This document shows, one piece after another, positions 1-11,200 of a stretch of 64,000 bases of DNA (positions are counted from its first letter, which is position 1; each line of letters begins with the position of its first letter). A program made the translations under genes and the position numbers. The DNA is from Crossaster papposus (Eukaryota > Echinodermata > Asteroidea > Velatida > Solasteridae): contig JBAIAA010001139.1 in the NCBI GenBank assembly GCA_037893245.1, positions 1 to 64,000 of the forward strand, given 5' to 3'. The notes under the pieces are model-generated. The model was not told the DNA's origin and did no database searches. It saw nothing but the letters and a program-made list of their open reading frames with translations.

Positions 1-967
1 TACTTCCCGAGCCTGCAAGCAGCCATTTTACAAATGGCATCCCTCCACGTTCTAGGGCAATTAGGATCCATTTTCAACCGTAATTTGTCAAGTCTGCCTC
101 AGATTGAAGCTCAAAAACCAGGGAGTTGATCCTATGCTATATTTACACAATCCCACCATTTCTTTCACCAAACGGCATCCGTTTTCAAAAGAAATTGTGG
201 GGGCACATTTCATTGCAAATGAGCTCGCGTAGAAATTATCCTTACAATTAGGGTGGTGCACCCTATAGGGTGCACCTGCCTAATTCAAGTCCCATTGAAA
301 ACAGTGTAAAATCAACAATGTTCACGACCAAGTTTCTTGCACACCGACATCACTGGGGGTTTCTCAAACAACAATCAGATTATTGTCTTGGTCTTTATCT
401 TTCATTTCTTTTCAATTTTAGTAGGTTAGCCAATTACATTTTTTTAATATTCACACCAAAAGAAACACACCTCCGAAAAGTGATACTTCCCGAGCCTGCA
501 AGCAGCCATTTTACAAATGGCATCCCTCCACGTTCTAGGGCAATTAGGATCCATTTTTCAACCGTAATTTTGTCAAGTCTGCCCTCAGATTGAAGCTCAA
601 AAACCAGGGAGTTGATCCTATGCTATATTTACACAATCCCACCATTTCTTTCACCAAACGGCATCCGTTTTCAAAGAAATTGTGGGGGCACATTTCATGC
701 AAATGAGCTCGCGTAGAAATTATCCTTACAATTAGGGTGGTGCACCCTATAGGGTGCACCTGCCTAATTCAAGTCCCATTGAAAACAGTGTAAAATCAAC
801 AATGTTCACGACCAAGTTTCTTGCACACCGACATCACTGGGGTTTCTCAAACAACAATCAGATTATTGTCTTGGTCTTTATCTTTCATTTCTTTTCAATT
901 TTTAGTAGGTTAGCCAATTACATTTTTTAATATTCACACCAAAAGAAACACACCTCCCGAAAAGTGA
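1..967. repeat. Units U1-U2: edge copies with homopolymer-length errors
   Basis: U1 (1-483) differs from the consensus by eight single-base indels and no clear substitution: one T lost in CCATTTTTCAA, one T lost in GTAATTTTGTC, one C lost in TGCCCTCAG, a T gained in TTCATGCAA, a G gained in CTGGGGTTT, a T lost in CAATTTTTAG, a T gained in CATTTTTTAA and a C lost in CCTCCCGAAA. U2 (484-967) lacks one A in TTCAAAAGAAA. Nearly all are run-length changes, and U3 onwards is clean. This pattern suggests uncorrected long-read sequence at a contig end rather than old, diverged repeats. Both units are otherwise type CF. Confidence 0.93.
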
Positions 968-988
968 TACTTCCCGAGCCTGCAAGCA

Positions 989-1005
989 GCCATTTTACAA
1001 ATGGC
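989..1005. repeat. Short hairpin GCCATTT-TAC-AAATGGC (unit positions 22-38)
   Basis: Two perfect 7-bp arms surround a 3-base loop. The same element is found at the start of each unit. It is one of three dyad elements in the unit and has no recognised function. Confidence 0.9.
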
Positions 1006-1030
1006 ATCCCTCCACGTTCTAGGGCAATTA

Positions 1031-1036
1031 GGATCC
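1031..1036. other. BamHI site GGATCC once per unit (unit positions 64-69)
   Basis: The site occurs once in each unit, so BamHI should cut the array into a 485/486-bp ladder. It is lost in two units, U80 (G to T at 38407) and U131 (G to T at 63170), which would each give a dimer band. SacI (GAGCTC, just after the octamer) also occurs once per unit. Confidence 0.93.
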
Positions 1037-1139
1037 ATTTTTCAACCGTAATTTTGTCAAGTCTGCCCTCAGATTGAAGCTCAAAAACCAGGGAGTTGAT
1101 CCTATGCTATATTTACACAATCCCACCATTTCTTTCACC

Positions 1140-1154
1140 AAACGGCATCCGTTT
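1140..1154. repeat. Short hairpin AAACGG-CAT-CCGTTT (unit positions 173-187)
   Basis: Two perfect 6-bp arms surround a 3-base loop, each arm containing a CpG. It recurs in all units and lies about 70 bp before the main palindrome. Confidence 0.88.
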
Positions 1155-1181
1155 TCAAAAGAAATTGTGGGGGCACATTTC

Positions 1182-1189
1182 ATGCAAAT
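1182..1189 (+). other. Exact octamer ATGCAAAT (unit positions 215-222)
   Basis: The 8-base string is identical to the octamer recognised by POU-domain (Oct) factors in animals. It is present once per unit, but U1 reads TTGCAAAT because of an inserted T. If the host is a plant or fungus the match has no such meaning. An 8-base match alone is weak evidence for binding. Confidence 0.5.
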
Positions 1190-1214
1190 GAGCTCGCGTA
1201 GAAATTATCCTTAC

Positions 1215-1254
1215 AATTAGGGTGGTGCACCCTATAGGGTGCACCTGCCTAATT
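1215..1254. repeat. 40-bp imperfect palindrome with perfect 22-bp core (shown in U3; one per unit)
   Basis: The core at 1224-1245 reads GGTGCACCCTA followed directly by its exact reverse complement, with no spacer. Two mismatched bases flank it on each side (GT and TG), and then the arms AATTAGG and CCTAATT pair again, giving 18 possible base pairs over 40 bp. The core lies at unit positions 257-278 and recurs in every unit I followed, from 255-276 in U1 to 63849-63870 in the last partial unit, without any change I could find. It contains two ApaLI sites (GTGCAC). It could extrude as a cruciform in supercoiled DNA or bind a dimeric protein; neither is shown here. Confidence 0.95.
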
Positions 1255-1359
1255 CAAGTCCCATTGAAAACAGTGTAAAATCAACAATGTTCACGACCAA
1301 GTTTCTTGCACACCGACATCACTGGGGTTTCTCAAACAACAATCAGATTATTGTCTTGG

Positions 1360-1390
1360 TCTTTATCTTTCATTTCTTTTCAATTTTTAG
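1360..1390 (+). other. Pyrimidine-rich tract ending in AG, containing length-variable site B
   Basis: Of the 29 bases 1360-1388, 25 are pyrimidines, followed by AG at 1389-1390 and then TAGGTTAG. The tract holds site B (unit positions 401-404), where units differ as CTTTCAT, CTTCCAT or CTTTCCAT. The run resembles a 3' splice acceptor by composition, but there is no gene context. The C insertion and the T-to-C change in the same 4-base stretch make it the only recurrent length variation of the array. Confidence 0.6.
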
Positions 1391-1572
1391 TAGGTTAGCC
1401 AATTACATTTTTTAATATTCACACCAAAAGAAACACACCTCCCGAAAAGTGATACTTCCCGAGCCTGCAAGCAGCCATTTTACAAATGGCATCCCTCCAC
1501 GTTCTAGGGCAATTAGGATCCATTTTTCAACCGTAATTTTGTCAAGTCTGCCCTCAGATTGAAGCTCAAAAA

Positions 1573-1580
1573 CCTAGGGA
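1573..1580. other. Unique one-base insertion at site A in U4
   Basis: U4 reads ACCTAGGG where all other units have ACCAGGG or ACTAGGG. The extra base makes U4 the longest unit at 487 bp. It could be a true intermediate or recombinant between the C and T alleles or a sequencing error; U4 lies about 600 bp inside the error-rich left edge. Confidence 0.8.
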
Positions 1581-3394
1581 GTTGATCCTATGCTATATTT
1601 ACACAATCCCACCATTTCTTTCACCAAACGGCATCCGTTTTCAAAAGAAATTGTGGGGGCACATTTCATGCAAATGAGCTCGCGTAGAAATTATCCTTAC
1701 AATTAGGGTGGTGCACCCTATAGGGTGCACCTGCCTAATTCAAGTCCCATTGAAAACAGTGTAAAATCAACAATGTTCACGACCAAGTTTCTTGCACACC
1801 GACATCACTGGGGTTTCTCAAACAACAATCAGATTATTGTCTTGGTCTTTATCTTTCCATTTCTTTTCAATTTTTAGTAGGTTAGCCAATTACATTTTTT
1901 AATATTCACACCAAAAGAAACACACCTCCCGAAAAGTGATACTTCCCGAGCCTGCAAGCAGCCATTTTACAAATGGCATCCCTCCACGTTCTAGGGCAAT
2001 TAGGATCCATTTTTCAACCGTAATTTTGTCAAGTCTGCCCTCAGATTGAAGCTCAAAAACCAGGGAGTTGATCCTATGCTATATTTACACAATCCCACCA
2101 TTTCTTTCACCAAACGGCATCCGTTTTCAAAAGAAATTGTGGGGGCACATTTCATGCAAATGAGCTCGCGTAGAAATTATCCTTACAATTAGGGTGGTGC
2201 ACCCTATAGGGTGCACCTGCCTAATTCAAGTCCCATTGAAAACAGTGTAAAATCAACAATGTTCACGACCAAGTTTCTTGCACACCGACATCACTGGGGT
2301 TTCTCAAACAACAATCAGATTATTGTCTTGGTCTTTATCTTTCATTTCTTTTCAATTTTTAGTAGGTTAGCCAATTACATTTTTTAATATTCACACCAAA
2401 AGAAACACACCTCCCGAAAAGTGATACTTCCCGAGCCTGCAAGCAGCCATTTTACAAATGGCATCCCTCCACGTTCTAGGGCAATTAGGATCCATTTTTC
2501 AACCGTAATTTTGTCAAGTCTGCCCTCAGATTGAAGCTCAAAAACCAGGGAGTTGATCCTATGCTATATTTACACAATCCCACCATTTCTTTCACCAAAC
2601 GGCATCCGTTTTCAAAAGAAATTGTGGGGGCACATTTCATGCAAATGAGCTCGCGTAGAAATTATCCTTACAATTAGGGTGGTGCACCCTATAGGGTGCA
2701 CCTGCCTAATTCAAGTCCCATTGAAAACAGTGTAAAATCAACAATGTTCACGACCAAGTTTCTTGCACACCGACATCACTGGGGTTTCTCAAACAACAAT
2801 CAGATTATTGTCTTGGTCTTTATCTTTCATTTCTTTTCAATTTTTAGTAGGTTAGCCAATTACATTTTTTAATATTCACACCAAAAGAAACACACCTCCC
2901 GAAAAGTGATACTTCCCGAGCCTGCAAGCAGCCATTTTACAAATGGCATCCCTCCACGTTCTAGGGCAATTAGGATCCATTTTTCAACCGTAATTTTGTC
3001 AAGTCTGCCCTCAGATTGAAGCTCAAAAACTAGGGAGTTGATCCTATGCTATATTTACACAATCCCACCATTTCTTTCACCAAACGGCATCCGTTTTCAA
3101 AAGAAATTGTGGGGGCACATTTCATGCAAATGAGCTCGCGTAGAAATTATCCTTACAATTAGGGTGGTGCACCCTATAGGGTGCACCTGCCTAATTCAAG
3201 TCCCATTGAAAACAGTGTAAAATCAACAATGTTCACGACCAAGTTTCTTGCACACCGACATCACTGGGGTTTCTCAAACAACAATCAGATTATTGTCTTG
3301 GTCTTTATCTTTCATTTCTTTTCAATTTTTAGTAGGTTAGCCAATTACATTTTTTAATATTCACACCAAAAGAAACACACCTCCCGAAAAGTGA

Positions 3395-6300
3395 TACTTC
3401 CCGAGCCTGCAAGCAGCCATTTTACAAATGGCATCCCTCCACGTTCTAGGGCAATTAGGATCCATTTTTCAACCGTAATTTTGTCAAGTCTGCCCTCAGA
3501 TTGAAGCTCAAAAACCAGGGAGTTGATCCTATGCTATATTTACACAATCCCACCATTTCTTTCACCAAACGGCATCCGTTTTCAAAAGAAATTGTGGGGG
3601 CACATTTCATGCAAATGAGCTCGCGTAGAAATTATCCTTACAATTAGGGTGGTGCACCCTATAGGGTGCACCTGCCTAATTCAAGTCCCATTGAAAACAG
3701 TGTAAAATCAACAATGTTCACGACCAAGTTTCTTGCACACCGACATCACTGGGGTTTCTCAAACAACAATCAGATTATTGTCTTGGTCTTTATCTTTCAT
3801 TTCTTTTCAATTTTTAGTAGGTTAGCCAATTACATTTTTTAATATTCACACCAAAAGAAACACACCTCCCGAAAAGTGATACTTCCCGAGCCTGCAAGCA
3901 GCCATTTTACAAATGGCATCCCTCCACGTTCTAGGGCAATTAGGATCCATTTTTCAACCGTAATTTTGTCAAGTCTGCCCTCAGATTGAAGCTCAAAAAC
4001 CAGGGAGTTGATCCTATGCTATATTTACACAATCCCACCATTTCTTTCACCAAACGGCATCCGTTTTCAAAAGAAATTGTGGGGGCACATTTCATGCAAA
4101 TGAGCTCGCGTAGAAATTATCCTTACAATTAGGGTGGTGCACCCTATAGGGTGCACCTGCCTAATTCAAGTCCCATTGAAAACAGTGTAAAATCAACAAT
4201 GTTCACGACCAAGTTTCTTGCACACCGACATCACTGGGGTTTCTCAAACAACAATCAGATTATTGTCTTGGTCTTTATCTTTCATTTCTTTTCAATTTTT
4301 AGTAGGTTAGCCAATTACATTTTTTAATATTCACACCAAAAGAAACACACCTCCCGAAAAGTGATACTTCCCGAGCCTGCAAGCAGCCATTTTACAAATG
4401 GCATCCCTCCACGTTCTAGGGCAATTAGGATCCATTTTTCAACCGTAATTTTGTCAAGTCTGCCCTCAGATTGAAGCTCAAAAACCAGGGAGTTGATCCT
4501 ATGCTATATTTACACAATCCCACCATTTCTTTCACCAAACGGCATCCGTTTTCAAAAGAAATTGTGGGGGCACATTTCATGCAAATGAGCTCGCGTAGAA
4601 ATTATCCTTACAATTAGGGTGGTGCACCCTATAGGGTGCACCTGCCTAATTCAAGTCCCATTGAAAACAGTGTAAAATCAACAATGTTCACGACCAAGTT
4701 TCTTGCACACCGACATCACTGGGGTTTCTCAAACAACAATCAGATTATTGTCTTGGTCTTTATCTTCCATTTCTTTTCAATTTTTAGTAGGTTAGCCAAT
4801 TACATTTTTTAATATTCACACCAAAAGAAACACACCTCCCGAAAAGTGATACTTCCCGAGCCTGCAAGCAGCCATTTTACAAATGGCATCCCTCCACGTT
4901 CTAGGGCAATTAGGATCCATTTTTCAACCGTAATTTTGTCAAGTCTGCCCTCAGATTGAAGCTCAAAAACTAGGGAGTTGATCCTATGCTATATTTACAC
5001 AATCCCACCATTTCTTTCACCAAACGGCATCCGTTTTCAAAAGAAATTGTGGGGGCACATTTCATGCAAATGAGCTCGCGTAGAAATTATCCTTACAATT
5101 AGGGTGGTGCACCCTATAGGGTGCACCTGCCTAATTCAAGTCCCATTGAAAACAGTGTAAAATCAACAATGTTCACGACCAAGTTTCTTGCACACCGACA
5201 TCACTGGGGTTTCTCAAACAACAATCAGATTATTGTCTTGGTCTTTATCTTTCCATTTCTTTTCAATTTTTAGTAGGTTAGCCAATTACATTTTTTAATA
5301 TTCACACCAAAAGAAACACACCTCCCGAAAAGTGATACTTCCCGAGCCTGCAAGCAGCCATTTTACAAATGGCATCCCTCCACGTTCTAGGGCAATTAGG
5401 ATCCATTTTTCAACCGTAATTTTGTCAAGTCTGCCCTCAGATTGAAGCTCAAAAACTAGGGAGTTGATCCTATGCTATATTTACACAATCCCACCATTTC
5501 TTTCACCAAACGGCATCCGTTTTCAAAAGAAATTGTGGGGGCACATTTCATGCAAATGAGCTCGCGTAGAAATTATCCTTACAATTAGGGTGGTGCACCC
5601 TATAGGGTGCACCTGCCTAATTCAAGTCCCATTGAAAACAGTGTAAAATCAACAATGTTCACGACCAAGTTTCTTGCACACCGACATCACTGGGGTTTCT
5701 CAAACAACAATCAGATTATTGTCTTGGTCTTTATCTTTCATTTCTTTTCAATTTTTAGTAGGTTAGCCAATTACATTTTTTAATATTCACACCAAAAGAA
5801 ACACACCTCCCGAAAAGTGATACTTCCCGAGCCTGCAAGCAGCCATTTTACAAATGGCATCCCTCCACGTTCTAGGGCAATTAGGATCCATTTTTCAACC
5901 GTAATTTTGTCAAGTCTGCCCTCAGATTGAAGCTCAAAAACCAGGGAGTTGATCCTATGCTATATTTACACAATCCCACCATTTCTTTCACCAAACGGCA
6001 TCCGTTTTCAAAAGAAATTGTGGGGGCACATTTCATGCAAATGAGCTCGCGTAGAAATTATCCTTACAATTAGGGTGGTGCACCCTATAGGGTGCACCTG
6101 CCTAATTCAAGTCCCATTGAAAACAGTGTAAAATCAACAATGTTCACGACCAAGTTTCTTGCACACCGACATCACTGGGGTTTCTCAAACAACAATCAGA
6201 TTATTGTCTTGGTCTTTATCTTTCATTTCTTTTCAATTTTTAGTAGGTTAGCCAATTACATTTTTTAATATTCACACCAAAAGAAACACACCTCCCGAAA

Positions 6301-8247
6301 AGTGATACTTCCCGAGCCTGCAAGCAGCCATTTTACAAATGGCATCCCTCCACGTTCTAGGGCAATTAGGATCCATTTTTCAACCGTAATTTTGTCAAGT
6401 CTGCCCTCAGATTGAAGCTCAAAAACCAGGGAGTTGATCCTATGCTATATTTACACAATCCCACCATTTCTTTCACCAAACGGCATCCGTTTTCAAAAGA
6501 AATTGTGGGGGCACATTTCATGCAAATGAGCTCGCGTAGAAATTATCCTTACAATTAGGGTGGTGCACCCTATAGGGTGCACCTGCCTAATTCAAGTCCC
6601 ATTGAAAACAGTGTAAAATCAACAATGTTCACGACCAAGTTTCTTGCACACCGACATCACTGGGGTTTCTCAAACAACAATCAGATTATTGTCTTGGTCT
6701 TTATCTTTCATTTCTTTTCAATTTTTAGTAGGTTAGCCAATTACATTTTTTAATATTCACACCAAAAGAAACACACCTCCCGAAAAGTGATACTTCCCGA
6801 GCCTGCAAGCAGCCATTTTACAAATGGCATCCCTCCACGTTCTAGGGCAATTAGGATCCATTTTTCAACCGTAATTTTGTCAAGTCTGCCCTCAGATTGA
6901 AGCTCAAAAACCAGGGAGTTGATCCTATGCTATATTTACACAATCCCACCATTTCTTTCACCAAACGGCATCCGTTTTCAAAAGAAATTGTGGGGGCACA
7001 TTTCATGCAAATGAGCTCGCGTAGAAATTATCCTTACAATTAGGGTGGTGCACCCTATAGGGTGCACCTGCCTAATTCAAGTCCCATTGAAAACAGTGTA
7101 AAATCAACAATGTTCACGACCAAGTTTCTTGCACACCGACATCACTGGGGTTTCTCAAACAACAATCAGATTATTGTCTTGGTCTTTATCTTCCATTTCT
7201 TTTCAATTTTTAGTAGGTTAGCCAATTACATTTTTTAATATTCACACCAAAAGAAACACACCTCCCGAAAAGTGATACTTCCCGAGCCTGCAAGCAGCCA
7301 TTTTACAAATGGCATCCCTCCACGTTCTAGGGCAATTAGGATCCATTTTTCAACCGTAATTTTGTCAAGTCTGCCCTCAGATTGAAGCTCAAAAACTAGG
7401 GAGTTGATCCTATGCTATATTTACACAATCCCACCATTTCTTTCACCAAACGGCATCCGTTTTCAAAAGAAATTGTGGGGGCACATTTCATGCAAATGAG
7501 CTCGCGTAGAAATTATCCTTACAATTAGGGTGGTGCACCCTATAGGGTGCACCTGCCTAATTCAAGTCCCATTGAAAACAGTGTAAAATCAACAATGTTC
7601 ACGACCAAGTTTCTTGCACACCGACATCACTGGGGTTTCTCAAACAACAATCAGATTATTGTCTTGGTCTTTATCTTTCCATTTCTTTTCAATTTTTAGT
7701 AGGTTAGCCAATTACATTTTTTAATATTCACACCAAAAGAAACACACCTCCCGAAAAGTGATACTTCCCGAGCCTGCAAGCAGCCATTTTACAAATGGCA
7801 TCCCTCCACGTTCTAGGGCAATTAGGATCCATTTTTCAACCGTAATTTTGTCAAGTCTGCCCTCAGATTGAAGCTCAAAAACTAGGGAGTTGATCCTATG
7901 CTATATTTACACAATCCCACCATTTCTTTCACCAAACGGCATCCGTTTTCAAAAGAAATTGTGGGGGCACATTTCATGCAAATGAGCTCGCGTAGAAATT
8001 ATCCTTACAATTAGGGTGGTGCACCCTATAGGGTGCACCTGCCTAATTCAAGTCCCATTGAAAACAGTGTAAAATCAACAATGTTCACGACCAAGTTTCT
8101 TGCACACCGACATCACTGGGGTTTCTCAAACAACAATCAGATTATTGTCTTGGTCTTTATCTTTCCATTTCTTTTCAATTTTTAGTAGGTTAGCCAATTA
8201 CATTTTTTAATATTCACACCAAAAGAAACACACCTCCCGAAAAGTGA
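3395..8247. repeat. Array block U8-U17: 5-unit pattern present twice
   Basis: Unit starts are 3395, 3880, 4365, 4850, 5336, 5821, 6306, 6791, 7276 and 7762. Types are CF CF CS TL TF, then CF CF CS TL TL. The two groups of five match at every diagnostic position except site B of the last unit. The pattern is the CF-CF-CS-TL module of the later block with one extra T-type unit. The second group starts 2,426 bp after the first. Confidence 0.88.
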
Positions 8248-11200
8248 TACTTCCCGAGCCTGCAAGCAGCCATTTTACAAATGGCATCCCTCCACGTTCT
8301 AGGGCAATTAGGATCCATTTTTCAACCGTAATTTTGTCAAGTCTGCCCTCAGATTGAAGCTCAAAAACCAGGGAGTTGATCCTATGCTATATTTACACAA
8401 TCCCACCATTTCTTTCACCAAACGGCATCCGTTTTCAAAAGAAATTGTGGGGGCACATTTCATGCAAATGAGCTCGCGTAGAAATTATCCTTACAATTAG
8501 GGTGGTGCACCCTATAGGGTGCACCTGCCTAATTCAAGTCCCATTGAAAACAGTGTAAAATCAACAATGTTCACGACCAAGTTTCTTGCACACCGACATC
8601 ACTGGGGTTTCTCAAACAACAATCAGATTATTGTCTTGGTCTTTATCTTTCATTTCTTTTCAATTTTTAGTAGGTTAGCCAATTACATTTTTTAATATTC
8701 ACACCAAAAGAAACACACCTCCCGAAAAGTGATACTTCCCGAGCCTGCAAGCAGCCATTTTACAAATGGCATCCCTCCACGTTCTAGGGCAATTAGGATC
8801 CATTTTTCAACCGTAATTTTGTCAAGTCTGCCCTCAGATTGAAGCTCAAAAACCAGGGAGTTGATCCTATGCTATATTTACACAATCCCACCATTTCTTT
8901 CACCAAACGGCATCCGTTTTCAAAAGAAATTGTGGGGGCACATTTCATGCAAATGAGCTCGCGTAGAAATTATCCTTACAATTAGGGTGGTGCACCCTAT
9001 AGGGTGCACCTGCCTAATTCAAGTCCCATTGAAAACAGTGTAAAATCAACAATGTTCACGACCAAGTTTCTTGCACACCGACATCACTGGGGTTTCTCAA
9101 ACAACAATCAGATTATTGTCTTGGTCTTTATCTTTCATTTCTTTTCAATTTTTAGTAGGTTAGCCAATTACATTTTTTAATATTCACACCAAAAGAAACA
9201 CACCTCCCGAAAAGTGATACTTCCCGAGCCTGCAAGCAGCCATTTTACAAATGGCATCCCTCCACGTTCTAGGGCAATTAGGATCCATTTTTCAACCGTA
9301 ATTTTGTCAAGTCTGCCCTCAGATTGAAGCTCAAAAACCAGGGAGTTGATCCTATGCTATATTTACACAATCCCACCATTTCTTTCACCAAACGGCATCC
9401 GTTTTCAAAAGAAATTGTGGGGGCACATTTCATGCAAATGAGCTCGCGTAGAAATTATCCTTACAATTAGGGTGGTGCACCCTATAGGGTGCACCTGCCT
9501 AATTCAAGTCCCATTGAAAACAGTGTAAAATCAACAATGTTCACGACCAAGTTTCTTGCACACCGACATCACTGGGGTTTCTCAAACAACAATCAGATTA
9601 TTGTCTTGGTCTTTATCTTTCATTTCTTTTCAATTTTTAGTAGGTTAGCCAATTACATTTTTTAATATTCACACCAAAAGAAACACACCTCCCGAAAAGT
9701 GATACTTCCCGAGCCTGCAAGCAGCCATTTTACAAATGGCATCCCTCCACGTTCTAGGGCAATTAGGATCCATTTTTCAACCGTAATTTTGTCAAGTCTG
9801 CCCTCAGATTGAAGCTCAAAAACCAGGGAGTTGATCCTATGCTATATTTACACAATCCCACCATTTCTTTCACCAAACGGCATCCGTTTTCAAAAGAAAT
9901 TGTGGGGGCACATTTCATGCAAATGAGCTCGCGTAGAAATTATCCTTACAATTAGGGTGGTGCACCCTATAGGGTGCACCTGCCTAATTCAAGTCCCATT
10001 GAAAACAGTGTAAAATCAACAATGTTCACGACCAAGTTTCTTGCACACCGACATCACTGGGGTTTCTCAAACAACAATCAGATTATTGTCTTGGTCTTTA
10101 TCTTTCCATTTCTTTTCAATTTTTAGTAGGTTAGCCAATTACATTTTTTAATATTCACACCAAAAGAAACACACCTCCCGAAAAGTGATACTTCCCGAGC
10201 CTGCAAGCAGCCATTTTACAAATGGCATCCCTCCACGTTCTAGGGCAATTAGGATCCATTTTTCAACCGTAATTTTGTCAAGTCTGCCCTCAGATTGAAG
10301 CTCAAAAACCAGGGAGTTGATCCTATGCTATATTTACACAATCCCACCATTTCTTTCACCAAACGGCATCCGTTTTCAAAAGAAATTGTGGGGGCACATT
10401 TCATGCAAATGAGCTCGCGTAGAAATTATCCTTACAATTAGGGTGGTGCACCCTATAGGGTGCACCTGCCTAATTCAAGTCCCATTGAAAACAGTGTAAA
10501 ATCAACAATGTTCACGACCAAGTTTCTTGCACACCGACATCACTGGGGTTTCTCAAACAACAATCAGATTATTGTCTTGGTCTTTATCTTTCATTTCTTT
10601 TCAATTTTTAGTAGGTTAGCCAATTACATTTTTTAATATTCACACCAAAAGAAACACACCTCCCGAAAAGTGATACTTCCCGAGCCTGCAAGCAGCCATT
10701 TTACAAATGGCATCCCTCCACGTTCTAGGGCAATTAGGATCCATTTTTCAACCGTAATTTTGTCAAGTCTGCCCTCAGATTGAAGCTCAAAAACCAGGGA
10801 GTTGATCCTATGCTATATTTACACAATCCCACCATTTCTTTCACCAAACGGCATCCGTTTTCAAAAGAAATTGTGGGGGCACATTTCATGCAAATGAGCT
10901 CGCGTAGAAATTATCCTTACAATTAGGGTGGTGCACCCTATAGGGTGCACCTGCCTAATTCAAGTCCCATTGAAAACAGTGTAAAATCAACAATGTTCAC
11001 GACCAAGTTTCTTGCACACCGACATCACTGGGGTTTCTCAAACAACAATCAGATTATTGTCTTGGTCTTTATCTTTCATTTCTTTTCAATTTTTAGTAGG
11101 TTAGCCAATTACATTTTTTAATATTCACACCAAAAGAAACACACCTCCCGAAAAGTGATACTTCCCGAGCCTGCAAGCAGCCATTTTACAAATGGCATCC

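Larger units (their letters stand above)
968..1452. repeat. U3: representative consensus unit (485 bp, type CF)
   Basis: This is the first clean unit and is used as the reference for positions within a unit. Layout by unit position: 1-11 TACTTCCCGAG; 22-38 hairpin; 64-69 BamHI site; 122 site A (C here); 173-187 hairpin; 215-222 octamer; 248-287 extended palindrome with its perfect 22-bp core at 257-278; 350 and 372 rare marker positions; 393-421 pyrimidine tract containing site B (401-404, F allele here) followed by AG; 432-436 CCAAT; 438-452 an A/T-rich stretch. All six frames contain stops, and since 485 is not a multiple of 3 no frame stays open across units. Confidence 0.95.
968..3394. 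repeat. Array block U3-U7, irregular order
   Basis: Unit starts are 968, 1453, 1940, 2425 and 2910, with types CF, (insertion)L, CF, CF, TF. U4 (1453-1939) is the only 487-bp unit: it has the L allele at site B and reads ACCTAGGG at site A, one base longer than either ACCAGGG or ACTAGGG. U7 is T at site A with the F allele. No regular higher-order pattern is visible here. Confidence 0.9.

Noticed and set aside
270-593. 107-codon open reading frame on the + strand across the U1/U2 junction
   Set aside because: It begins inside the palindrome and stays open only because of the single-base indels in U1. The equivalent stretch in the other units is interrupted, and the translation has no recognisable domain.
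544-759. 71-codon open reading frame on the - strand in U2
   Set aside because: It depends on the single A missing from TTCAAAAGAAA in U2. No equivalent of that length exists in the 130 units that follow.
1215-1223. Telomere-like TTAGGG
   Set aside because: It is a single TTAGGG per unit inside the palindrome arm, not a tandem run, so it is not an interstitial telomere.
1247-1265. Pol III B-box or tRNA T-arm (ATTCAAGTCCC after the palindrome)
   Set aside because: It matches eight of nine B-box positions (A instead of the first G), but no A box lies at a suitable distance upstream and no tRNA cloverleaf or SINE body can be drawn.
968-1452. CENP-B box (TTCG....A..CGGG or its complement)
   Set aside because: CCCG occurs twice per unit (CCCGAAAAG and CCCGAGCC), but neither has the required T and CGAA at the right spacing, and no TTCG...CGGG is present on the + strand.
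968-1452. Tandem 5S rRNA, snRNA or spliced-leader gene repeat, suggested by the unit length
   Set aside because: I find no 5S internal control region or U1/U2/U6 snRNA sequence on either strand. AGCCATTTT resembles nine bases of the dinoflagellate spliced leader, and GTTTGAG on the - strand resembles the end of nematode SL1, but both matches stop there and lack the rest.
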